Assembly: GCA_963281255.1 (NCBI GenBank)
Contig: OY725492.1
Span: forward strand, 2,217,696-2,281,695
DNA length: 64,000 nucleotides
Origin: Aphrocallistes beatrix
Taxonomy: Eukaryota > Porifera > Hexactinellida > Sceptrulophora > Aphrocallistidae
Direction of reading: 5' to 3'
The notes beneath the pieces were generated by a model, which was not told where the DNA came from, made no database searches, and saw nothing but the letters and a program-made list of their open reading frames with translations. The translations under genes were made by a program, and so were the position numbers. This document shows, one piece after another, positions 1 through 11,384 of this stretch. Every line of letters begins with the position of its first letter. Position 1 is the stretch's first letter.

Positions 1-394
1 TCTGTTAGATCATCTGTGAATGATATGCCATTGCTCGATCAGTACTAATTACCTTTGACCGAGTTGACTTCATTAAATGAATTATTAACTTGTATTACAC
101 TGTTCTTGTTTAAAGACGTAGCAGTATTGATTGGAAAATTTAGAGGCTGCATCTGTGTTGGTAATTTAGCTTCAGGATCACCAATTTATGTTTTTTGTGG
201 ATCCACTTCTAAGAATGAAGAAGTTCCTGCCATTAATTATACAATTCTATAAATTATTATAGTAAATGTTAGAATAAGAATTAAAGTTGTAGTATTTATA
301 AAGAAAAGCCTATTAAAATTCTTGAATAGCATTAAAATCTCAGGCGCATGCGCCTCGTCGATTTTAATAGCTCTAAATTAGATCTTTTAAAAAA
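1..394. other. Intronic DNA, no gene recognised
   Basis: AT-rich sequence in the OGDH intron beyond exon D. I see no convincing coding segment on either strand. The one landmark is a perfect 14-base GC-rich palindrome at 342-355 (aggcgcatgcgcct), discussed as a finding. Confidence 0.5.
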
Positions 395-800
395 GGAACA
401 TGTCCTTAAACAGTAGAAAATACTCTATTTTTTATTTCAAAATCGTAATCTACACATTCTAATTACTCATAATTAAGAGTTTCAACTCAATTACCTATTT
501 TTATGTTGAAAATTATCAAATTATGCCACTTTATGTTACTAAACGCCATCATATATAATGGCTGTGACTTGGGACAAGTGCATCAACTATCAAATGTGAA
601 TATTTATTAACTTGGGAGTTAGTAATTAAGCTGAGGCTATCCAACTATGAGTAATTAGAATGAGTAGTTTACGAATTTGAAATAAAAAATAGAGTATTCC
701 TTACAGTTTGAGAATATATTCCTTTATGAATAGACCCACTTTAATACTATTTGTATGGCGGTTTATGTGGTGGTCGAATACTTTTGTCCGGGTACTGTAT
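395..800. repeat. Inverted-repeat element (MITE-like)
   Basis: Two inverted arms: about 405-470 (contains tactctattttttatttc) and about 645-715 (contains gaaataaaaaatagagta). The outer right part (720-800) ends in tccgggtactgta. A second partial copy of the right part lies at 50968-51110. No coding capacity. Class is unresolved; the ggtactgta end resembles the end of the element at 20507-20980. Confidence 0.45.
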
Positions 801-1309
801 ATTTGGAATTTATTACATAATTAAGATTCTGAAATAGGAATTTCCTAAGCCATTCAGGGATTTCGTGAAATCACTGATTTCACTATCTTGCTGTAACACA
901 GGAGTTTGCAAACTGGTGCGTCGCCAGAGCTTTTAAGTGGGTCGCGGGGAAATGTTCATTATTATCTGAACATCTATAGATTCTATACAATAACTACGGA
1001 GAGTTTGCATATCTAGTGTTCTTTTTAAATTTGGCTGTGGTTAGAGTCACTTCTATGCCTTCTAATTATTTTGTATTAGCAACCATTGTAGATATATGAA
1101 ACAGTGATTTAAAGAATACTGAAGACATATCAACGTGTGATTTTGTAATTTGTTAACTAACTAAACCTAGAAAAGTATATACAATTGTATGCAAGCTTTA
1201 ATACATTATTATTTGCTTAATTTAAAAATCTCTTGCTCTTTTCGGTTAAATGGCTATGTAACGCGCCTAGCGTGCTTATTCAGATAATTAACTCCAATTT
1301 GGATTTACC
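801..1309. other. Intronic DNA, nothing recognised
   Basis: AT-rich sequence with no recognisable coding, RNA or repeat structure beyond simple A/T bias. Confidence 0.4.
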
Positions 1310-2100
1310 AGTTCAGTAACGGAAGGTATTGAAAAGCCACAATGTGTGATATGTCTTAAAGTTTTATCTGCAGAGTCCATGAAGCCGTTCCAGTTTAAGA
1401 GACATTTTGAGAAGGAACATCCAACAACAAAGATCGAGGTGTTTCATTCTTCGAGAGAAAAGCAGATCCAGTAAAGAAATTTAGACTTGACACTACCCGA
1501 TAGACATTTGCAAACACAAGAGCAGCAGTTGAAGCGACTTATGTTGTTTCACTGCGTATTGCAAAATGTAAGAAACCTCATACTATTATTGGTGAAGAGC
1601 TAGTGTTGCCTTGCACAAAAGACATTGTGGACTTATGCTTGGTGCGGATGCAGTGAAAAAGATAAGTTATCTGTCACTTTCTGATAATACTGTTCAACGC
1701 AGAATTGAAGAAATGTCAGAAGATATTAAGAACCAAGTGGTGGAGTAAATTAAACAGTCACCAAATTATGTTTTTACAATTGGACGAGTCAACAGATGTT
1801 TCTTCTTGTGCACAGCTAATGGTATATGTACGTTATATCCATAATTCGTTAAAAGTAGTCCACTCAACACACGTCTATACCGAGAGATGGATGCAGTTCA
1901 AATGAATGTTCGTCGGCTTTTAAGGAGCAATGTGTTCAAACATTTTCTCGATCTGAAAGATGAAACAGTAGAATTCTTGAAGCTCCAAAAGAAAATACAT
2001 TGGCTTGATTTATTTCGATGACAAAGAGTGGATATCTAAACTTTGTTATCTCTGTTAGATTTTTGAAAGGCCAACACTCTGAACACGTCATTGTAAGAAA
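1310..2100 (+). pseudogene. hAT transposase relic of the ZBED/Buster type
   Basis: Decayed plus-strand coding sequence. It opens with a BED-type zinc finger: CVIC followed by KPFQFKRHFEKEH, giving the C-x2-C ... H-x4-H pattern. Further on, in shifting frames, it reads RIAKCKKPHTI, GEELVLPCTKDIVDLMLGA, DNTVQRRIEEMSEDI, QLDESTDVSSCAQLMVYVRY and a weak LKDETVEFLKL. The DESTDVS segment is typical of hAT transposases of the ZBED5/Buster group, where the D belongs to the catalytic triad. Several stops and frameshifts break it and the C-terminal dimerisation region is missing. I could not find terminal repeats or an 8-bp target duplication. An exapted ZBED gene is possible but unlikely given the breaks. 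Confidence 0.75.
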
Positions 2101-2144
2101 AGAAAACAACATAATGAATTTTGTAATTGTAGAAGGTTAATCAT

Positions 2145-2210
2145 TTTTGCTAGGAATGCTCAAAGTAGTCTCCTTTACACTCTACAACTGAACTTAATAA
2201 GGTCACTAAG
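2145..2210 (-). mobile_element. Mariner 3'-end fragment
   Basis: The segment around 2148-2200 (ggaatgctcaaagtagtctc...) closely matches bases 3019-3065 of the nearby mariner and encodes the same C-terminal GDYFEHS-like residues on the minus strand. It is a solo scrap of a second mariner copy. Bases 2211-2350 then contain a short inverted motif (ggtcacatcggg / cggttaatcgggg) of unknown class. Confidence 0.55.
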
Positions 2211-2357
2211 GTCACATCGGGCAAACCAGTTAATCGGGTCATTTTGGCAGGACGGGAATAGCTCTCAGACATAGAAGTTAATACAAATAATTTCGGTTAA
2301 TCGGGGCAAAATATCAACTGACCGATGTGACACTATTAAGCAGGTCTACTGTATATC

Positions 2358-2945
2358 TTAAACGAGATGATTGAAAAAACTGCAGTGCACAGAAAGCTGA
2401 TTTTTGACCTCAAACAAAAATGTCAAATCTTCACGGAATAGTGACATAATTGTCACCTTTTCAATTATTTGAAATTTCAGTTTTTTGAATATAACTCAGC
2501 AATTTTAAGTGACGGAAGGCAAATATTTGATAGACAGTGTATAGTAATGTTTCTACACATATAATACAACTATCACAAAATGATGACTCATCATTCTGTT
2601 ATGATGTTATCACTACGCAACGAAAATTTGATCAACTTTTGCCAGTGATAGCGATTATAACAGTAAGATGTAGGTGTTTAGAGATATTATCTACCTGCTA
2701 ATTAATCAATGTGAGCAAAGGAGCCCAAAGGACGCCTCTGGCGGACACTTTGTGTTAGCCAGCCGTGCAGCGCCAGCAAAAGTAATGTGCTTGTTCTTAC
2801 AATTAATTCCGTGATGAAGTCGACATTTTCGTAGGAGGTCAGAACTTTCGTGGATCCATCGCCAAAACACTCCCACATACCAAAAATCAGCCTTCTGTTC
2901 TCGACAGTATCTCCAAACAATTGGTTACATATATATACGTGTACA
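2358..2945. repeat. Family A repeat, two partial copies back to back
   Basis: 2358-2775 is a minus-orientation copy, running from the acagaaagctgatttttg end through the tgatgactcatcatt core to the GC-rich gtgttagccagccgtgcagcgc end. 2810-2945 is a plus-orientation tail (aaaactcccacataccaaaa to atatatacgtgtac). Family A is an unclassified interspersed repeat of about 0.5 kb seen at least nine times here. Its right edge is the TA into which the mariner at 2948 inserted. Confidence 0.7.
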
Positions 2946-2947
2946 TA

Positions 2948-4285
2948 CAGGGGCATTCAATAAATACTAATCACACCCCACAAAAACAAAAAATATTTGT
3001 GTAAATTGGATGATTTTACTAAGAATGTTCAAAGTAATCTCCTTTATACTTTACAACAGAATTTAGCCTTTTAATCCAATTTTCAAACGTCATCCTATAC
3101 TCATCCTTGGGTATGAATTCGAGGTATTGGAAAATTGCACGACCAAGGCTGAGCCGATCTTCAAATTCGCGTCCAGAGAGGTGATCTTTGAGTTTTCTGA
3201 ACAGCCAGAAGTCACATGGGGCTATATCAGGGGAGTAAGGTGGATGCAGGACTTCGTGCATACCCATATCTTTAATCTTTTGCCTGACAGCCAAAGTTTT
3301 ATGTGGTCTGGCATTATCATGCAAAATTTTGAGACCACGTGTCCCAGTCTTTGGACGACGCTTAAGGTAAGATTTCTCAACCTCAGGTAACACCACATCA
3401 GCGTAGAATTGTCCAGTAAGTGTTTGGCCTTTGGGAACAGGGATCTGGGCTACAGGCCCTAGCCCATCGAAAAATATACAGTATAAGACCTTCGGGGCAC
3501 GAAAGTCGGACACACAAACAGCTGGGGGCACCTGTCCTTTTTTCAGCCATACCCTGCCATCTTGTTTTCTGATTGGTGGCTTGAATTGTATCCAAGTTTC
3601 ATCCCCTGTTACTATCTATAATAACCTTCTTGGGTCACACCGTTCATAGATTGTGAGGTTTCCTTGGCCATTTGGAGTCTAGCGGTCTTTTGTGGAGAAG
3701 TCAGGCAATGTGGTACCCATAGCACTTGGACCTTCCTCAGTTCCAACTCCGACTTCAGAATCGCGTGTGCACTTCCCGTTGAAATGCCAACATTGTTAGC
3801 TACGTCCTTAACCGAAGAATGGGGGAAAGAGTCGACGTATTCCTTTACCTCACTCAATTTGTCACTGTTGGTCGCCAGTTTTGGTGCTCCAGGACGAGGG
3901 GCGTCTTGGACAGAGGCCCTGCCTTCCCTGAAAAGGTTTACCCACCTTCTGACAGTTGAATATGATAGAGAATCTCCTCCACATATCATTGCCAGCTCCT
4001 CATAAATAGACTTTGGAGGGATTTCAAGGATAGTGCGAAATTTGACATACTACGTCCGTTGCTCAATTTCAGAGTAATTAGGACAAGAAACCATGCAAAA
4101 TACGATAGTCCAAAATGTAGATATCTAAAATCACTGTTACTCGGGAAATAATGGAGTAATCAACTCCCTCTAAGTTTTGTTATAGAGTTAAAATATGGTT
4201 GTATATAATTGCATTGAGTTGACTGGGTTAGTAATACTCTTTCATTGAAATATATTTCGAGATTAGTATTTATTGAATGCCCATG
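2948..4285 (-). mobile_element. Mariner element with TA target duplication
   Basis: A 1338-bp element bounded by TA at 2946-2947 and 4286-4287. Terminal inverted repeats: CAGGGGCATTCAATAAATAC on the left and the inverse of CATGGGCATTCAATAAATAC on the right, continuing to ACTAATC on both sides. Size and structure are standard for mariner. It encodes one minus-strand transposase, now broken, and sits at the edge of a family A copy. Confidence 0.9.
3019..4094 (-). pseudogene. Mariner transposase (DD34D), inactivated
   Basis: Cut-and-paste transposase on the minus strand. The likely start is at 4094 (MVSCPNYSEIEQRT), with a stop almost at once. An N-terminal helix-turn-helix half follows (YSTVRRWVNLFREGRASVQD, VKDVANNVGISTGSAHAIL). 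A frameshift lies near 3600, after which the catalytic half continues with VTGDETWIQF (first D), HDNARPHKT (second D) and YSPDIAPCDFWLF (third D). I count 34 residues between the second and third D, the mariner signature. The C-terminus ends KYKGDYFEHS and a stop. With at least one nonsense codon and one frameshift it cannot make full-length transposase. Family assignment is secure; subfamily is not attempted. Confidence 0.9.
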
Positions 4286-4334
4286 TATATACTATACACT
4301 ATCCATTAATCAAATAATAATAGAAAGGATATAA

Positions 4335-4600
4335 ATCCACCAAACGAATTGATTGAAGAAATTTCCTGGCACAGAAAAATGAATTTTGGCATGTTATTGG
4401 TTTTGGCTATAGCTCCACTATGAATTGACTTGAGATGAAAATGTTCACTCATCATGGAATTATGATGCCATTGTCACTTTTTTATAATTCGAAGTTTAAA
4501 TTTTTCAACTCTAACTAAGCCCTTTTTGCTGAATTATAAGAGAAAGAGTATACTAATATATCACGATTGTGAAACAACTCTCATAAAAATATGTCAAAGA
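4335..4600 (-). repeat. Family A repeat, partial
   Basis: Minus-orientation partial copy: cgaattgattgaagaaattt, then a diverged ttttggcatgtt, actcatcatggaattatgat and the ccattgtcac segment. It is truncated before the GC-rich end. Confidence 0.6.
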
Positions 4601-5146
4601 ACGTCAAAGCGAAGATATTACCAGCTGTTCACATCTCTATCTAGTATGCTATTCAAAGTAACAGCCCCCGAAATAGTCCATAAATTTCTTGGTTGAATTC
4701 CAACGTCTATATTTGGTTGCTATGCAAATAACTAACTAACAAATTGCAACTATGTAAGTAAATTCCATTTAGAAATAATTGTGATTGATCTATTCGCGGA
4801 TTTTTGTTGAAACAACAATATTCAATGAATCAAACAAATCTAATAACTAACAAAACTTGATCCTAAACCCCGAGACAGAAAATTGGGTTCTGTGGGTTAA
4901 CTGTCAAATAAGAACCGTAGTGCGAAGAGAAAGATTGCTGATCGTCTGCGCCGGAGGCCATCCTGTACGCAAATAATACATTTTAAAAGTCTACTTCTTA
5001 CTCAAGTACCTATTCATTATAAACTGTGAATTTAAGCACTGTGCGCAATTCGCGCAACACAAACAAGTGAAGCACGAATGTAAAAGAGAAAAAAGCAAAG
5101 AATTAAGAGAAGTAAAAAATGAGGAACAAATAAATATTGTGCAAAC
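4601..5146. other. Intron next to OGDH exon D, nothing recognised
   Basis: AT-rich intronic sequence directly 3' of the exon D donor. No coding segment, repeat family or structured RNA is evident. Confidence 0.4.
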
Positions 5147-5269
5147 CTCCATTCTGCAGCTACTTTACAAACATAATACACAGCTTCTGGATTATCAGCA
5201 TTAACGTGAAAAATAGGTGCTTCAACAACTTTGGCTACATCAGTAGAGTAAAGGGTCGATCTGGCAAAT
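5147..5269 (-). CDS. OGDH: OGDH exon D (2-oxoglutarate dehydrogenase E1)
   Basis: Fourth OGDH exon, 123 bp, minus strand. The translation reads [31 protein letters not shown] and [11 protein letters not shown], corresponding to the ARS-YPTDVA...[23 protein letters not shown] block of animal OGDH. The first base completes the arginine codon split from exon C. The acceptor is cttatag above 5269 and the donor is TGGAG|GTTTGC below 5147. It ends in the split arginine of AEWR, so the gene must continue toward lower coordinates. I find no further exon in 1-5146, so the next intron is at least 5.1 kb. Despite the surrounding transposons the exon is free of stops or frameshifts, which supports a working gene. 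Confidence 0.94.
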
Positions 5270-5925
5270 CTATAAGTTATAATATTATAATATTATGTGA
5301 TATTTGGTCTAATGTCGGTTGTAGTATGTAGAATAAGTAATTGAATAGAAGCATTTTATAAATAAATTTAAAAATTTATCAAATGTAGAACACCGAACAA
5401 TTTTGCTGACTCATTTCCGGTTGAGCTATTTGGGGGGACCCTAAGAGTGTGGGGTCTATTCTATGAATAAAAGTTACCACTTGGCAAAATAGGATTTTAA
5501 GGACAGAAGCACTTTGCAGATTTGTACTGCATAGATTGAGGAACACTGCATTTAGCACGAATTATATTGCATCACTTCACAAAATACATGTAAAATTAAA
5601 CCAGTTTAAATGTAATAATAAAATTAATCTCAAGACAAATGGACAAACATGAAAACATTTCCGAACAAGGGAATAATATCAGTTAAGCTCGTGAAGAGCA
5701 GCTTGAAATTTATTAAAAGCCTAAGAATGTCCAAATTTGGGAAAACAACATTTTGGCCCTCTGTAGATCTGAAAATCCGAGTTTTAATACAAGTCACTTC
5801 AGAATCAATTTGAACTAGTGATATCAAATAATTCAAAAAAAATTATATAGTCATAAAATGTCAAATAAGACTGACTATATACATAGAAACATAGCTTTTT
5901 CAAATCGGAGAATCCGCTCAAAAGC
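5270..5925. other. Intron 5' of OGDH exon D, nothing firm
   Basis: Holds the acceptor region of exon D. Bases 5630-5830 faintly resemble the 8430-8640 and 34600-34800 repeats, inverted, but are too diverged for a firm call. Confidence 0.35.
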
Positions 5926-6464
5926 CAAGTTGACTAATACATTAAAAAATGGCAAAGAATTATGAATTATTCGAACAATTCATAATTCATGTATGAATTA
6001 GTCAATCATAAGCTTGATCACGCAGCAGGGACAAAATTTCTCCACTTAGTGTTCCGTTGAAATACCTTAACTTTAAAGCTGTTAGAGCTTAGCTCTTTAA
6101 CTACGTATTAACAAGTGCAAAAACAGCAATTTCATAAAGCTCGATAAGACTATATTTGGAGGTAAAGCCAATGACTTAGCTGAGAACTCTTTCCAGAAGA
6201 GGAAAATCGGCGAAATTGTGAGAAATCTTAAAAGAAATCGAAAAATCTTTAATAGAACTTCCAGATTCGAGTTCAAATAAGCGCCTAATGTTCGAAAATG
6301 TACAGTTACGTTTTATTATTGATGCCAAAGCTCAATATTATTAACTTTAAGATTTAATCCAGATTTTTAGTTGATTATACGATGTCCTTTTGTCAAATAT
6401 AAATTTGAACAAGCGCATTTGTTGCTTGGGTTGGGGGGCTAGCGAAACTTTACCTCGGCTTTAG

Positions 6465-6775
6465 GGCCCTTTGGGCTCCTAGGCTAACATTGATTAATTA
6501 TAAGGTAGATAGTATCTCTGAATACGTCTGTCTTACTTTTATAATCGATATCACTAAAAATCACAAAATTTATCAGATTTTCAATTTTTGATACGTAATG
6601 ATGACGTCATAACAGAGTGATGAGGCATCATTTTTGATGATAGTATAATCTTATGTGACATTTATTAATACTGTATACACATTTTATCAAAATTTCGCCT
6701 TCTATCACCTGAATGGGAAGTTATAGTCGAAAATAGAAATTCGAATAATAAAAAAGGTGACAAAGGTGACAACAA
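6465..6775 (+). repeat. Family A repeat
   Basis: Plus-orientation copy starting in gggctcctaggctaacattg, followed by the aatacgtctgtc, tgatgacgtcataac and gtgatgaggcatcat core. It ends in aaaggtgacaa shortly before the Tc1/mariner derivative. The palindromic TGACGTCA core is intact. Confidence 0.7.
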
Positions 6776-6815
6776 AAAGGAGAGCGAAATGAACTGTATC
6801 TCAGGTTGTTATATA

Positions 6816-7895
6816 CAGGGTGGGGCATAAGTTCTGTCCCAAAGTTTGATGCATTATACTGCAATGCTATAACATAGTATCTTAAAACTTATACGCCCAT
6901 AAAGTTCATTATATATGCCTATACAATCGCAATACCGTTTATGGCGTTCAAACTGCGAATTTCTGATATTACTGGCATGGAAGCTAAAAGGTAAAAAATT
7001 ATTAGTTTATTTGATTGCGGGAAGTCTGCTGGCGAGATCTTCAAAATGCTTGGACAAGAAAACTTCAGCAGGAAATTGATCTATCGCACTATCAAAAGAT
7101 ACAAGGAGACGGGAAGTTTGAATGACAAGGCTAGAAGTGGCCGTCCGCGTACTGAAAGGACCATTGGCCTAAAAGCTAAGGTGCAGAAGAGAATAGTCCG
7201 AAATCCTCGGCGTTCCATGCGTAAAATGGCTCGTGATTTTGGGGTAAGCTCGAGAACGATACGACGAGTTGTGCATGACCAATTAGGGTTAAAATCTCTC
7301 AAACGTAGAAAGGTACACATGCTTACCAAGTCAATTAGAGAAAAGCGGCTGCAAAGAAGTCGAATCCTGTTATCTCGTGCCGCCGAGTCAGTTGTGGATA
7401 AAATATTATTTTCTGATGAGAAATTATTCACAATTGAGGAAGTATCTAACTCCCAAAATGATAGAATCGTGTCCACCAGCGTTAAGGATATCCCAGAAGA
7501 GGTTCGATTCATTCCCAAATGTCAAAAGCCAGCTTCAGTCATGGTATGGGGAGGGATATCCGCAAATTCCAGGACAAATCTGATTTTTGTCCCCTCTGGT
7601 GTAAAAATTAATTCCAAAACGTACCTAAGTCCCACTTGAATATTGACTCTCTGAAAGCTTCTTTGCTACGAGAATGGCTGAAAATCCCCCAGGATCACTT
7701 CCGGCGCGCCGTGTCTCAATTTAGGACAAGACTCCAGGCTGTGGTAGCTAAGAAAGGTGGCTATATTGAATAACATTAAATTTATTCAGACCCAACATAT
7801 GTTGTTAATATTCCTGTGAAGTTTTGGGGCGATTACTATATGGGTTTTGTAAATATGTCAAAATTAGTTTGGGACAGAACTTATGCCCCACCCTG
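6816..7895 (+). mobile_element. Tc1/mariner deletion derivative with TA target duplication
   Basis: A 1080-bp element between TA at 6814-6815 and TA at 7896-7897. Terminal inverted repeats CAGGGTGGGGCATAAGTTCT...: both ends are near perfect over about 28 bases. A related host repeat at 31795-32060 lacks the insertion and has a single TA, so target site and duplication are confirmed. The transposase inside has lost its middle. Confidence 0.92.
6977..7773 (+). pseudogene. Tc1/mariner transposase, internally deleted
   Basis: Starts ATGGAAGCTAAAAGG and meets a stop at codon 6 (6992-6994). The frame then stays open through a paired-like helix-turn-helix (LIYRTIKRYKETGSLNDKAR, SGRPRT, ARDFGVSSRTIRRVVHDQLG), the first catalytic motif FSDEKLFTI, and MVWGGIS, ending KINSKTYLS near 7632. 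Directly after comes a C-terminal piece in another frame (SHLNIDSLKASLLREWLKIP ... KKGGYIE). The region holding the second and third acidic residues is missing, so this is a deletion derivative that could move only with help. With those residues gone I cannot assign the DDxD/E spacing. Confidence 0.85.
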
Positions 7896-8784
7896 TAGTA
7901 AGCTACAAGCAACATATATGGCAGTACAGAAAATATAGTAAACTATTCATATTAATATTTCCAGAAGATAATAACGTATATTAAATAAAAATGCGGATTG
8001 TCATCTCAAAATCAATAATAAAGAGCTTTATCAACAATAATAAAACGCAACAGTGCATTTTCGAGACTTTTAATTTGACTCGATTATGAAAATTACTTGT
8101 TTGAGAAATTTCAAAATTAATTACACAATTTAGCGAATCACTGATTTGAGCAAAGAGTTATCTAATATCCATAACATTTAGCTTTATAAATAGTATCATT
8201 GACGAATAGGAAACTGTTGTTTTTTGCAATTTCTAATCGCCAAAACTAAGCTCTAACATTTATAGTTTTAAAGCTACAGTATTTCAACAGACCGCTAAAT
8301 GGGAAAATTTTGTCGGCATTGTGCGATCATTTGGTTCAACTTTTGGATGGATTGTCCGATTTGAAAAATTATTCATTTTATGTACATAGCGAGGTTACCT
8401 GACATTAATTGGCATAAAATATTCAAAATTAGTTGATATCACCAATTCAAAGTAATTATAAAGAGAATTGTAATCAAAATTATTTGAAACAGGGGGAAAA
8501 AGATTTCTACAAAATTTGAAATTTCTCTGACTTTTGACGTATTCAAGGATGCTTTGACTAGCCTAACTGATTTTTCGGCCTTGTTCAGAATATCTTTGGG
8601 TTTATCAAGTGGGTAGAAAGGGATCCGGGAGCTCGGGACGTACATCGTATAATTTTGGCTTCAGTGGAGTAAAAATTTCAAACGACGTTAGTTTGCTCAT
8701 GAAATCTTCCCGATATTTTAAAATATTAGCGAAGCTTTAAGATCATAATATGAACCGAAAAGGTCAAAGCTTAGAGTAGCCGTG

Positions 8785-8900
8785 CATAGCCCTCTATATA
8801 TAAGGCCTGCCATCTAAACATTAAAAATGGACCAAGGATGCGATCAGAAAATGGCTGGACTAATACATGTTCTACCAAAAATCATTAAGGTTGGTGTTTC
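8785..8900 (+). repeat. P-type terminal repeat fragment
   Basis: catagccctctatatataag followed by gcctgccatct and, further on, aaggatgcgatcagaaaatgg parallels the ends of the elements at 18688 and 46327 (catagcctactrtayataag, then ggatgcgg). Only one end is seen; the matching opposite end was not found. Probably a solo or truncated relic. Confidence 0.5.
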
Positions 8901-9002
8901 CCATGGGACAATTGTTTTTTACTAAAATTGTGCTCAAATTGCTTTAAATGCTGAATTCATGCTGAGCACTAGATTTCAAGCAATTTGATATACGTATATC
9001 TA

Positions 9003-9227
9003 AGTTGACTAATTCATGAATTAATGAATAATTCGAATAATCCATAATTCATCAAGCCTGAGAAGAATTATTCAAAATTGGAAGTTTTTTACAAGAAAAT
9101 ATCATGAATTATATGAATGAATTTTTCGAATAATTCATAATTCCTGAATTATTAATTATTCGAATAATTCATATTTCAGGAATTATGAATTATTCGAATT
9201 ATTCATTAATTCATGAATTTGTCAACT
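9003..9227. mobile_element. Small inverted-repeat element, TA flanks (MITE)
   Basis: Flanked by TA at 9001-9002 and 9228-9229. Ends read AGTTGACTAATTCATGAATT and the inverse. The interior is almost only repeats of the palindrome ATGAATTATTCGAATAATTCAT-like words (TTCGAA centre). A second copy with the same TA flanks is at 51321-51549. No coding capacity. Confidence 0.75.
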
Positions 9228-9310
9228 TAGCTTATGATTGACTAATTTATGCTTGAATTATGAATTATTCGAATAATTCATAATTCTTTGCCATTTTTTA
9301 ATGAATTGGA

Positions 9311-9480
9311 AACATTTTTGTTTGGCCGTGCATAGCAACGGCCAGGAATTTTTTCACATTCCTGACCGTTGCTGAAAAGGCAGGCAAAAAATTCTCCAAA
9401 TATGGTCAATAAATATATCAAATTGCTGGAAATTTAGTGCTGAGCACGAATTCAGGATTAAAATAACGACCTGGCATAAT
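9311..9480. repeat. Family E fragment
   Basis: ggccgtgcatagcaacggcc, then cattcctgaccgttgc, aattctccaaatatggtcaa and atatatcaaattgctggaaa match the arms of the inverted-repeat element at 35143-36530. Partial copy only. Confidence 0.6.
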
Positions 9481-10914
9481 TAAATAAAGTTATAGATATG
9501 GAATTTCGGCGGATACTATCGGACATGGTCATTTTTGGGTCCCCAGTCATAACTGACAACTTTTTCCCACTTTTGAAGGTGTCATGATGTGAAAATATTT
9601 GATATGGCATATTTTGAAGTTAAGTACCACTATAAGTTGTTGATTTAGGATGTTTGGATGTTATTTAATACTAGGTTTGGATATTTTTTAATACTAAAAC
9701 TAAAGGATATCAAGCCTTTCGGAAGAAAATTGCTTTGTAGCCTATTTTTAGCACTTAAAAAATAAATTTTACAAAGGAGGTATCTTTTAGTTGCAAAGGT
9801 CGTAGAGTAAAGAGATCGACGGTTTTGGAAAGATCTCGTCACGTAGAACAAAAGGATATATACAGATAAGATTAAAATACTAATCCCAAAAAGGGACGAC
9901 GGTATAATGTAATTACAAACAACGATTTCATGAAATTTTTGTCTAAATGTGGTTTTAATACAATTTTTTAAAAAGGTCGATAAGGCACTTAAAATCCTTA
10001 ACTAAATATTTGGATTTATTAAGGGAATTCTGGCATAAAAAAGGTCTTAAATAGGCAAGAGACTAGGCTCCAAAATGGCTAGAACTAGCTTTCAATTGTT
10101 GATCTGGGTTTTAGTATCGAGATAAAATATCTTATTTTAAGAATTCGTTGACATTTCCAAGGTCCCGTAGGCCGACTCAGTGATAACAAAGTGTTCGAAG
10201 CCACACAACGCAAATGCAAGAAGCGGGCTTATTTATAATTATGTTATTTGTTAGACATTTTATTAATTTTGGTAGCCCTTTCACTAATTTTGGAAGAGGA
10301 GATTTATTTGCGATTTCAAGTAACAACAAATTTTGGTTCAAATAAATGTGTTAGTGCAATTATTATAACTGGTAAATATAGTATATACGAATTATATGAC
10401 CTTTGAATGGGAATATATTGCAATGTGAGATTAATTTTGGAAGAAGTGTGTAATCCAATAATATATGCGGTCGCAGTATAATGAATTCTTACAAAATTGA
10501 TCAAATAATGAACTACTCAAAATTGAGTTAAATGGTCAAATTAATAAAAATTGAGTTAAAATCGAAATATATAAAAAGTTTACTTAGGGGAAATGGTTAT
10601 ATATATTTGTACGAAATACTATGAACACGTCCAAGAAGAATTTCTTGACCAAAAATGCTTGTTCGAGTGCTTGAGCTAGAATATTTTAAAATTAATCTAT
10701 TGAAATTTTTTCAGTCCATTCAAACTGCTACATTGTTGACAATTTTCAATTTTTAGCAAAGTCGATCAATCTTTGATACTTTAATCTAAGTCATCTAAGA
10801 GTGTGGTTCAGGATCAAGACTAGAGGTTATATTAGGCAGAATAGTACAGAACTTTGAAAGAAAGGACCTCCAGTATTTGGGAAATTTTTCTATTTAAAAC
10901 TAATTTTATTCTCA
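9481..10914. other. Intronic DNA without recognised features
   Basis: About 1.4 kb of AT-rich sequence. No coding similarity, terminal repeats or internal duplication could be recognised; scattered short A-runs only. Confidence 0.35.
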
Positions 10915-11384
10915 AAAAGGACGAGTGTTATCTTAGCGGTCGATTCAGTAGCGGATTCGCATTTCACGTTTTTAAAAATGAATAACTCAGCGAGTAAATG
11001 GCGTGATGAAATCTAATTATACCATTGTGTAGCGGAGCATTGGTGAATTCAATTTGAAATGTGAAATTTTAATATCCCACATGATGAGTAAGTATTGATA
11101 GTCTTAGTCCATGTAACGGTATCTGGTGGAACAATTCAGTAATTATGAATGCAAGCAAGACATTTTAACTACATGAAGATCACATTGGTGCACCCATAAG
11201 ATCCATTTTCGAGACTAAATTCGTATAACTAGCTGAATGGCAGGCTATCTATTTATAGTTATCTACGCTTTTGAAATAATTTAAATTGTCTATACATTCG
11301 AGGCATAATCCTTGGTAAATTCATAATTAATAAATACTCACCCTTTTTAATTGATTCCAGCCTAATTATTGTTCATACAAGCGC
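10915..11384. repeat. Family D repeat
   Basis: The sequence from ttagcggtcgattcagtagc to ttgattccagcctaattatt is an inverted copy of 23889-24440. A third partial copy (gcggcggattcaaagtcaca) is at 34935-35140. Both full copies abut the GC-rich gcgcgctt end of a family A repeat, so A and D may be parts of one longer unit. Confidence 0.6.

Larger units (their letters stand above)
5926..9310. repeat. Long inverted repeat, family B, with later insertions
   Basis: Left arm 5926-6150 and a right arm split into about 8205-8340 and 9231-9310 are inverted copies: ttaaaaaatggcaaagaatt at 5943 is matched by its inverse near 9290, and the ttagagcttagct...cagcaattt segment near 6080-6135 by its inverse near 8225-8270. 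Between them lie a family A copy, a Tc1/mariner derivative (6816-7895), a P-type end (8785) and a small inverted-repeat element (9003-9227). The block 8325-8720 recurs at 34500-34770. No protein is evident; class unknown. Confidence 0.45.

Noticed and set aside
55..252. Open frame near the window start as a gene
   Set aside because: Neither strand gives a recognisable protein; the minus strand has stops. Length is within chance for AT-rich DNA.
9321..9345. gtgcatagcaacggcc as another P-type end
   Set aside because: It lacks the following tac/ctatatataaggcc segment and belongs to the family E arm seen at 35450 and 36220.
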